From the NCBI RefSeq assembly GCF_014656435.1, contig NZ_BNCK01000001.1, forward strand, positions 372,001 to 436,000: a DNA stretch of 64,000 nt, read 5' to 3'. Positions 58,195-64,000 of this stretch are shown in pieces. A program made the position numbers and the translations under genes. The stretch comes from Thalassotalea marina. GTDB taxonomy: Bacteria > Pseudomonadota > Gammaproteobacteria > Enterobacterales > Alteromonadaceae. Position 1 is the first letter of the stretch; each line of letters begins with the position of its first letter. The notes under the pieces are model-generated. The model was not told where the DNA came from, did no database searches, and saw only the letters and a program-made list of their open reading frames with translations.

Positions 58195-58640
58195 AAAAAA
58201 CCCTTTAGAAATGGGTCATTTGGCTCTGTCCGCAGAAAAAAGTACAGCCTGACAGAAACAGCTATACTCTGCAGCTCCGCTATCATAGCCAATAAACTGG
58301 CCTTAGATCGGTAGCTTTGCGTCCTGCTTTTTCAAGCAGTTTGCCAATTTCCCTGTTAAAAAACTAAATGTAAATGTTCTGTTAAGAACGCGACAATATT
58401 AGGTAAAACTAAAATTTACAACAAGCATTATTTTATCGCATTAAACTGGTCTAAACTCAGCTAAATGTATACGTAAGATTACATAATTGCTTGAAATGTA
58501 AGCTTTATTTTTTATTTTGATAGCATTGCGCTGAATTTTGCTTATGAAACAGACCATTAGTTACTTTTAAACTAAGTCATAAGCAAAAAATATGGTATGT
58601 AATTGAAAAAAATTGATTTCACCAATATTCAATCCAAGTT
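58195..58640. other. divergent intergenic region between the LPMO and the CadC-like regulator
   Basis: The 446-base gap holds the riboswitch and leader of the LPMO gene on the minus strand. An inverted repeat GTTCT-gtta-AGAAC lies at 58376-58389 near the expected LPMO promoter. The right part (58400-58640) is AT-rich with no ORF or hairpin and should hold the regulator promoter. Confidence 0.5.
58268..58352 (-). ncRNA. c-di-GMP-I (GEMM-I) riboswitch in the LPMO leader
   Basis: Read on the minus strand, GGCAAAC (ending at 58345) is followed by a CTGCTT-GAAA-AAGCAG hairpin with a GAAA tetraloop, then GGACGCAAAGC, a second stem GCTA/TAGC with inner GCCA/TGGC, and the tetraloop-receptor halves TCTAAG and TATGA. 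These are the hallmarks of the GEMM-I aptamer. In V. cholerae the equivalent element (Vc1) lies before gbpA. The ORF start is about 75 bases downstream, with a short ACCC/GGGT pairing that could cover the ribosome-binding site. Confidence 0.93.
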
Positions 58641-60239
58641 ATGGTATTGCACATGACAGCTTCTCATTACACATTGCTACCCGAAAGCAGCTATATTCGC
58701 TCTCATTCTATTTGTATTGATACACGTAACCGCCAAGTGTTGGTGGATGATCAACCGATTAATCTAACTGGCTTAAGTTACCGGTTGTTAGAAGTGTTTT
58801 TGCTAAATCCTGGGCAAATATTGTCGGCGCAAACCTTGGCTAAATTAGTGTGGCGAAAAGACTATGTCAGTGACGAAACCATTGCACAGCGGGTGTCATT
58901 ACTGAGAAAAGCGGTAGGTAGTTCAATAGCAGATTGTATTGAATCTGTTCGGGCCGAAGGTTATGTGTGGCATCCCAATGTAACGATTGAAGCCGTTGTG
59001 GATAAGCCTGCGGCTAATCATATCAATAAACCTCGTCTTTTCTGGGGCATGATAGTTGTTTGTTTGGTCGGCGCAATATGGCTAATGTTTTATTTAGTCA
59101 ATAAGTCACAACAAGAGGTGGGGGCTACCGAAGCTGAAAATAATCAAAATTTAAGTGCTTCTCCTTTATTTGCCAGAGCTCAACAGTTAATAAATCAACA
59201 TACCTTTGCTGCCAATGCATTGGCCATAAACATTCTGCAACAGTACCTTGATAAAAATCCACAAAACCAAGACGCGCAAATTTTATTAGCACAATCACTG
59301 ATTGAAAAAGTGGCTAAATTTGATGGTCAGCAAAATACACTGAATGAAGCAAAAGCTATAATAGATACGTTAACGTTAAGCCCACAAATGCACGAGGCGC
59401 TGCCTTGGCTTGAAGGTTATTTTTATGACGTAGCAGGGCAGATAAATAAGGCGATTACGCACTATGAAAAAGCCCTGTCTCATGACTATGGTGATAAAAA
59501 TAAAATAGCGAGCGCACTAGCGTATTTATACGTGCAAAAAGGTAAGTTGTATGAGGCCTTAAACTTAAATTTAACCGCCTTTAATCGCGAAAGCCCCTAT
59601 AAGTTTTTACAGGTTGCAGAGCTTTTATATTTAGCTGGCATGGAGCCCGAAGCACAACAATGGCTCAATCTAGCTTACACTATGGCTCCTAACGATAATT
59701 TTACCGCGGTAACGTATGCCAAATCGTTAATTGCCAATAAAAACTATACCGACGCCCAACAGGTGATTAACAAACTGCATCAAGTTGAACCGGCTACTGA
59801 AGATAGCCTAGTGGTGTTGGCTGTGATCCATATTCACGCTGACAATAATGACTTGGCTTTAAAAGTACTGGATCAGGCAATTACCCTAAGTAGTACCAGC
59901 ATGAAGTCGGCAGTAATTAAATATTGGCTTGAACATCAAATGAAAGGGCAAACTGAACTATTAAAACCTGAGATAGAAGTTTCTGCTGAAAGTTGGCCTA
60001 ATTTATATGTGTACAAAAGTATGGTGCAGATTTCTGATGGCGATTTACCACAGGCTCTATCGACATTAAAAATGGCGGTAGATCAAGGGTACTTAGATCA
60101 TAAATACTTGAAAAATTTACCTCCCTTTAACGTGCTAACTGATCATAAAGTGTTTCAAGAAATCCTCAATGAAATGGAACAGTTAGCACAAAAAGAAGCA
60201 AATAAAATTAAGCTATTACAACTTCCTAAGGTTGACTAA
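58641..60239 (+). CDS. CadC-like membrane transcriptional regulator with TPR repeats
   Basis: The 532-residue protein has an N-terminal OmpR-type winged helix (about residues 20-110; LTGLSYRLLEVFLLNPGQILSAQTLAKLVW and SVRAEGYVW), a membrane helix (about residues 133-152), and a periplasmic part made of TPR-like repeats (about 180-500). This is the CadC/ToxR layout: DNA binding without a kinase. Genes of this type sit beside carbohydrate and amino-acid use genes in Alteromonadales. It diverges from the LPMO gene, so it may control it or neighbours. Two ATG starts (58641, 58653) are possible. Confidence 0.88.
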   Translation: MVLHMTASHYTLLPESSYIRSHSICIDTRNRQVLVDDQPINLTGLSYRLLEVFLLNPGQILSAQTLAKLVWRKDYVSDETIAQRVSLLRKAVGSSIADCIESVRAEGYVWHPNVTIEAVVDKPAANHINKPRLFWGMIVVCLVGAIWLMFYLVNKSQQEVGATEAENNQNLSASPLFARAQQLINQHTFAANALAINILQQYLDKNPQNQDAQILLAQSLIEKVAKFDGQQNTLNEAKAIIDTLTLSPQMHEALPWLEGYFYDVAGQINKAITHYEKALSHDYGDKNKIASALAYLYVQKGKLYEALNLNLTAFNRESPYKFLQVAELLYLAGMEPEAQQWLNLAYTMAPNDNFTAVTYAKSLIANKNYTDAQQVINKLHQVEPATEDSLVVLAVIHIHADNNDLALKVLDQAITLSSTSMKSAVIKYWLEHQMKGQTELLKPEIEVSAESWPNLYVYKSMVQISDGDLPQALSTLKMAVDQGYLDHKYLKNLPPFNVLTDHKVFQEILNEMEQLAQKEANKIKLLQLPKVD

Positions 60240-61284
60240 CAATTTTAGGTAAGATCACCTGTGAAAATATGCTTTGTGATTGTTTATGCATATATGGCGT
60301 ATTGTAGGCAGTTGATGTGATAACAGCCGTTAAATTTAATACAGGAACTATGTATAAATAGTTGCCACCATTGCCAGCAGCAGCATAAGAATCAATGGTT
60401 TTACCATTTACTTGGTACGGGAAGTGCCAAAAAGTTAGCCCATAAGTGGCGTTAAGTTCAGGCATAGACTCAGAATAGGATTGCAGACTTTTTTCAATCC
60501 AGTCTTGTGGGATCAATTGCTCATTACCCCATTTACCTTTGTTTAATACTAGCTGACCTATTTTAATTAGATCTCTTGGTTTTATATCAACACCACCGCC
60601 GCCTTGAGTAATGCCCATAGGAGATTTTGGCCAATGTACTTCTTTGATATCTAATTTATCAAATAAGGCACTTTGTGCGTAATCAGCTAGTGACTTTCCA
60701 GAAGCTCGTTCAATTGCCGCAGCAGTAATCGAAATCCCCGCGGTGCAGTAAGCAAAACTTCGACCGTAAGCTTGTTGTTCAAAAGTTGGCATCCAAGGTG
60801 GATTACCGCGTGTTGGCAAATTAAGGAAAAACTCAATCCAATCTTTGCGTAAATACATACGCTCTTCATTGCCCGCTGAAAATGAGTTCATATCGTCACA
60901 CTCCAGAGGATTTGTCATCGATAACAAGTCAAAAAAACGCATGTTTGTTTTTTCATCGCTCGGGTAAAACAGTGGCTGATAGTCTTTAAACCAAGGTAAT
61001 ACTTTGTCTTGTACTGACTCAAAATATCCGTCTTTGATCGCAACACCAAACATCAAACCGGTAAAGCTTTTACTGGCAGAGCGAATATTGTGCAACGATT
61101 GTGCGCTTGCTTCGTTATAGTAAGATTCGTGCAGCAGCTTATTGTCTTTTATCACTAAAACACTACTGAGTTTTTGGGGCTTTAGTTCCTTTATTTGTTG
61201 TGTGATGTTAAGTGAATCTTGTGCATAGCTAATACCTGACAATAAACTCAGCCCAACCATTAATGTTGTTAACTTATTTTTCAT
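60226..61284 (-). CDS. secreted serine hydrolase, beta-lactamase class C/S12 family
   Basis: The frame is open to 61317, but ATG 61284 gives a signal peptide starting at its own Met (MKNKLTTLMVGLSLLSGISYA). The 352-residue protein has the SxxK motif in RSASKSFTG, a Tyr motif at YCTAG, and no clear KTG box; AAGNGGNY may take its place. These penicillin-binding-protein-like enzymes can be esterases, D-amino-acid peptidases or beta-lactamases; which is unknown here. Its 3' end overlaps the convergent regulator gene by 14 bases. Confidence 0.85.
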   Translation of the reverse strand: MKNKLTTLMVGLSLLSGISYAQDSLNITQQIKELKPQKLSSVLVIKDNKLLHESYYNEASAQSLHNIRSASKSFTGLMFGVAIKDGYFESVQDKVLPWFKDYQPLFYPSDEKTNMRFFDLLSMTNPLECDDMNSFSAGNEERMYLRKDWIEFFLNLPTRGNPPWMPTFEQQAYGRSFAYCTAGISITAAAIERASGKSLADYAQSALFDKLDIKEVHWPKSPMGITQGGGGVDIKPRDLIKIGQLVLNKGKWGNEQLIPQDWIEKSLQSYSESMPELNATYGLTFWHFPYQVNGKTIDSYAAAGNGGNYLYIVPVLNLTAVITSTAYNTPYMHKQSQSIFSQVILPKIVSQP

Positions 61285-61482
61285 TCCAACGTACCTCGTT
61301 TGTTTTGATGTAAACAAGCTAAACTGAACTTGAAATAAAAGCTGTTAAAGTTGGTTGAAGAAGCTTGAAGTTTTATTTAGTGTTATGTTTTATAAGGTTT
61401 ATTTTGTAACCTGTCGGTTGCTCTGATACACCAGTTTGAAGGCTGTATTTTGGTTTACTCAAGTAAAAGTACCGCCATTTAT

Positions 61483-62214
61483 TTAGTCATTTAAGTGCAA
61501 CATAAGGTTATAACCAACAGACAATGTATTGTTGACAACGTGGGCGACAATCGCAGGCCATATTGAACCGCTGCAAACAAACAAGACGATAATGACCAGT
61601 GATAAAACCGCAGCGGCTATGGCTTGTGGTGGAACAATATGTGAAACACCAAACATGATAGAGCTGACGATGGCAGCTAACCAAACCGGGCGATTGCTAC
61701 TCATCCATTGAAACAAAAAACCGCGAAAAAATATCTCTTCTACAACGGGGGTAATAATAATGGTTAACAGTAAATAAGTTGCGAGTGAAGCATTTGAAAG
61801 TGACAAGTCTTGCAAAGGTGGCTGCATAAACTTAACCCAAGCCGGCACCTCAGTAGCGAGCCACTTCATTAGATATAAGCGAACGATAAAGGCTAATATG
61901 GCGGCAACTATTGCAATACAAACCCAGCGCCAACTTGTTGCTTTAAACCCCAAAGCATGCCAACTAACGCGGTAATACTTAGTGGCAATAAGCCCGATAA
62001 CTAAAATAATGGCCAGCGCCTTAATCGCTTGGCTTGTGATCATCACCTTGACGAAAAAGTCAGTTTGTTTTGTTAAATATTGCTCTACTCCTACGGTGTA
62101 TTTTACCCAAATCATATGACCAGCGGATAAAGCTAAATACAAAACAACAAAGGACAGTAAAATCAAAAAGCCTTGTTTAAAATTCCAAGGGCTGGTTAAA
62201 CGGTGAGTCAACAT
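61483..62214 (-). CDS. CPBP family intramembrane metalloprotease
   Basis: The 243-residue protein has about seven membrane segments and the CPBP (Abi) motifs: EEIFFRGFLFQW with the Glu pair and Arg, MFGVSHI with His, and HVVNN near the C terminus. This family includes CAAX-type proteases and bacteriocin self-immunity proteins. No bacteriocin gene is seen nearby. Substrate unknown. Confidence 0.87.
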   Translation of the reverse strand: MLTHRLTSPWNFKQGFLILLSFVVLYLALSAGHMIWVKYTVGVEQYLTKQTDFFVKVMITSQAIKALAIILVIGLIATKYYRVSWHALGFKATSWRWVCIAIVAAILAFIVRLYLMKWLATEVPAWVKFMQPPLQDLSLSNASLATYLLLTIIITPVVEEIFFRGFLFQWMSSNRPVWLAAIVSSIMFGVSHIVPPQAIAAAVLSLVIIVLFVCSGSIWPAIVAHVVNNTLSVGYNLMLHLND

Positions 62215-62295
62215 AGCTAATTCTCAAAGGGGAGTAATAAGACTTAGCTTAATGATCTTGATTAGATTTAGCAGTGATTAAGGTGTTAGTTGATG

Positions 62296-62982
62296 TCAAT
62301 TGACACTAATAAGCCCGATATCTGCAGCTTTAGCCGCTGCCTGTTTACGGTTTTTAACCGCTAGTTTTCGATAAATATTGGTGTTATATGTTCTAACGGT
62401 TGTTGGCTCTAACGATAATTGACGCGCGATTATTTTATCTGGCTCACCACTAGCCATCAATTTTAAGATGGCAAGTTCAATATCACTCAGTTGTGTTTGA
62501 GGTTTATTAACTTGTTGCGGGTTTGATGTTAGTTGTACCGACAACAATAACTTTGAATGGCTTAAATATCTCACCTTTACTTGATGGCCAATGTGCAAAT
62601 GTGCAGGCGGATAACTTAGCAAATCAAAACTCATGTTACCGACACTTAATTGAACGTCGGGTGCAAACAATATCTTAAATCCAGGTTTGTTATGAATAAT
62701 GCTTAAGCCACTAACTTCTGCAATCGCACCTTGTGTTATGTCTTGCTTCAACTGCATCAACCTAGCCGGGTAGTGTCGCAGTAAAAATAACCACAGTGAT
62801 AATAAAGGAATGATAAGAAAGTGCTGATCTTGTGGGAAAAATTCAGGCCAGATAAAAACAACAACAAAGGTCAGCACAAATAACACCGCCGTTAACCAAA
62901 GGGCTAACGTACCCAGTGTAAACTTGTTCAGTAACAGCCTAACCCGCTGTTTATCTGTGTCAGAGTGTATTTGTGTTTCCAT
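62296..62982 (-). CDS. membrane-anchored LuxR-type transcriptional regulator
   Basis: The 228-residue protein has two membrane helices (about residues 28-50 and 53-70), a middle region, and a C-terminal LuxR helix-turn-helix (about 163-225) with SDIELAILKLMASGEPDKIIARQLSLEPTTVRTYNTNIYRKLAVKNRKQAA. It lacks a receiver or ligand domain, so it is a membrane-bound one-component regulator of uncommon make. The start lacks a clear ribosome-binding site; a small ORF upstream overlaps it, which may give translational coupling. Confidence 0.85.
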   Translation of the reverse strand: METQIHSDTDKQRVRLLLNKFTLGTLALWLTAVLFVLTFVVVFIWPEFFPQDQHFLIIPLLSLWLFLLRHYPARLMQLKQDITQGAIAEVSGLSIIHNKPGFKILFAPDVQLSVGNMSFDLLSYPPAHLHIGHQVKVRYLSHSKLLLSVQLTSNPQQVNKPQTQLSDIELAILKLMASGEPDKIIARQLSLEPTTVRTYNTNIYRKLAVKNRKQAAAKAADIGLISVN

Positions 62983-63110
62983 GAGGTTAGATATTCGAAA
63001 TCCATTGACCTAATCAAAGTTAAACACGAGATCCCAAGGAAAGCAATTAACGGTGCCAATAATGAGTTTAATACCAGCCATAGTGCGATATGTGGTTGTA
63101 AATTCATCAT
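62928..63110 (-). CDS. possible small membrane protein overlapping the LuxR-type gene
   Basis: The 60-residue ORF encodes one strongly hydrophobic stretch (about residues 8-32; ALWLVLNSLLAPLIAFLGISCLTLI) and overlaps the LuxR-type gene by 55 bases in another frame. It starts at a double ATG with a weak ribosome-binding site. It may be a real small protein coupled to the regulator, or the regulator N terminus broken by a frameshift. The evidence is thin. Confidence 0.35.
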   Translation of the reverse strand: MMNLQPHIALWLVLNSLLAPLIAFLGISCLTLIRSMDFEYLTSWKHKYTLTQINSGLGCY

Positions 63111-63138
63111 TACTCAAGCAACTTGTTATTGCATAGTG

Positions 63139-63906
63139 TCAAAACATGTCATAACTGTACTTGATTAACATGCCGAAACACATTATTACCACCAATATTC
63201 TGAGGTATTTAGGGTTGATTGAAAACAAGCAATGAGAACCTAACCAAGCACCAATTATTTGACCAAGCATCATTACTAGCCCAATCGACCAGACGATTTT
63301 CCCTGCCATTAAAAAAATAATTAAAGAGGCGATGTTGGTTGAAAAATTGAGTGTTTTGGCGATAGCGGTCGACGTGATGATGTCTTTCCCCCGCAGTGAA
63401 ACGCCAGCTAAGGTAAAAAAAGAGCCAGTACCTGGACCAAACAGTCCGTCGTAGCAACCAACTGTGGGAATAATAAGGTATTGATAACGCTTTTTTGAAA
63501 CTAACGGTTTACTGTTAACGTTGACGGGAGTAGGAGACACTAAAAAGTAAAGGCCAATAAATAATATGACGATTGGAATTACATAATTTAAATGTTCAGT
63601 GTTGATAAATTGTATGGCTGTTGCACCGAGCATTGCTCCTAAAAAAGCGCATAACATTAATCCCTTTACTTGATGCCAAGTGACTCTTCTAGCTCTTAGC
63701 ATCATCAAGGTTGCAGTTGCTGTGCCCATACACCCCTGCAGTTTGTTGGTGCCAAGTGCCGCAAGTGGGCCAACACCACTTAAAATTAATGCGGGAACAG
63801 AAATTAATCCTCCACCGCCAGCCAAGGTATCCAAAAGGCCTGCAACCATTGCAACAATAAATAAAATTAACAATAACTCTATGGTAATTTGCGCTAAGTC
63901 CATCAT
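63139..63906 (-). CDS. TSUP family membrane transporter (TauE/SafE type)
   Basis: The 255-residue protein has about seven to eight membrane helices with two copies of the TSUP repeat; the marks are DTLAGGGGLISVPALILSGV near the N terminus and GCYDGLFGPGTGSFFTLAGVSLRG in the second half. The family exports or imports sulphite and organosulphur compounds. Resemblance to YfcA-like members is noted but not decisive; substrate unknown. It is separated by about 150 bases from the LuxR-type gene start, with the small ORF between. Confidence 0.9.
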   Translation of the reverse strand: MMDLAQITIELLLILFIVAMVAGLLDTLAGGGGLISVPALILSGVGPLAALGTNKLQGCMGTATATLMMLRARRVTWHQVKGLMLCAFLGAMLGATAIQFINTEHLNYVIPIVILFIGLYFLVSPTPVNVNSKPLVSKKRYQYLIIPTVGCYDGLFGPGTGSFFTLAGVSLRGKDIITSTAIAKTLNFSTNIASLIIFLMAGKIVWSIGLVMMLGQIIGAWLGSHCLFSINPKYLRILVVIMCFGMLIKYSYDMF

Positions 63907-64000
63907 TATTCTCTTTAGCTAACTAACAAGTTATCAGCCAACAATGAGGCTGATAACGGTTAAAAGGGGGAGCAATTTGCTGTTTATTGTTGTGCTAATA

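Noticed and set aside
1-64000. tRNA, rRNA, CRISPR, insertion sequence or prophage
   Set aside because: None could be recognised by eye on either strand; no transposase or integrase frame, no regularly spaced repeats, and no tRNA-like cloverleaf was noted.

Overview
The window is about 64 kb of a low-GC (roughly 40 %) gammaproteobacterial chromosome. Gene order and protein style (dcw cluster running into lpxC and secA, then mutT-yacG-zapD-coaE-pilDCB-pilA-nadC-ampDE-pdhR-aceEF-lpd) point to a marine Alteromonadales member, most like Colwelliaceae (Colwellia/Thalassotalea). That assignment is inference from recognised synteny, not from a search. No rRNA, tRNA, CRISPR array, insertion sequence or prophage was seen.

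Region 1 (1-15.7 kb, + strand) is the division and cell-wall block: murF (3' end), mraY, murD, ftsW, murG, murC, ddl, ftsQ, ftsA and ftsZ, tightly packed with many short overlaps. lpxC follows with its own promoter and terminator, then an M23 peptidase gene in the place where enterobacteria carry secM, and secA. A terminator-like hairpin sits in the secA leader.

Region 2 (15.7-26.2 kb) holds mutT on the + strand, then a minus-strand set: yacG, zapD, coaE, the type IV pilus genes pilD-pilC-pilB, two tandem pilin genes separated by an intrinsic terminator, nadC and a small membrane aspartic protease. ampD-ampE diverge on the + strand.

Region 3 (26.2-37.8 kb) has a lipoprotein of the penicillin acylase family and the pyruvate dehydrogenase locus pdhR-aceE-aceF-lpdA. 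A perfect PdhR operator overlaps the pdhR promoter. An S9 peptidase follows.

Region 4 (37.9-53.8 kb) is mixed accessory content: a small lipoprotein, a periplasmic binding protein, a CBS protein, a VF530-type protein, an AraC regulator divergent from a secreted chitooligosaccharide deacetylase with two chitin-binding modules, a TonB-like proline-rich protein, YacL, a soluble sugar dehydrogenase, a large hybrid histidine kinase, an HDOD protein, a BNR-repeat protein, an orphan cysteine-rich papain-like peptidase, and a ParD-like/Map gene pair.

Region 5 (53.8-64 kb) looks like a c-di-GMP and chitin region: a 7TM diguanylate cyclase, a polysaccharide deacetylase and a GbpA-like lytic polysaccharide monooxygenase whose leader carries a clear c-di-GMP-I (GEMM-I) riboswitch. 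A CadC-like membrane regulator with TPRs diverges from it. A serine hydrolase, a CPBP protease, a membrane LuxR-type regulator and a TSUP transporter finish the window. The strongest biological story is this last one: c-di-GMP made by membrane cyclases such as the one encoded 1.2 kb downstream may be read by the riboswitch to set production of a secreted chitin-binding oxidase, with deacetylases acting on the products.
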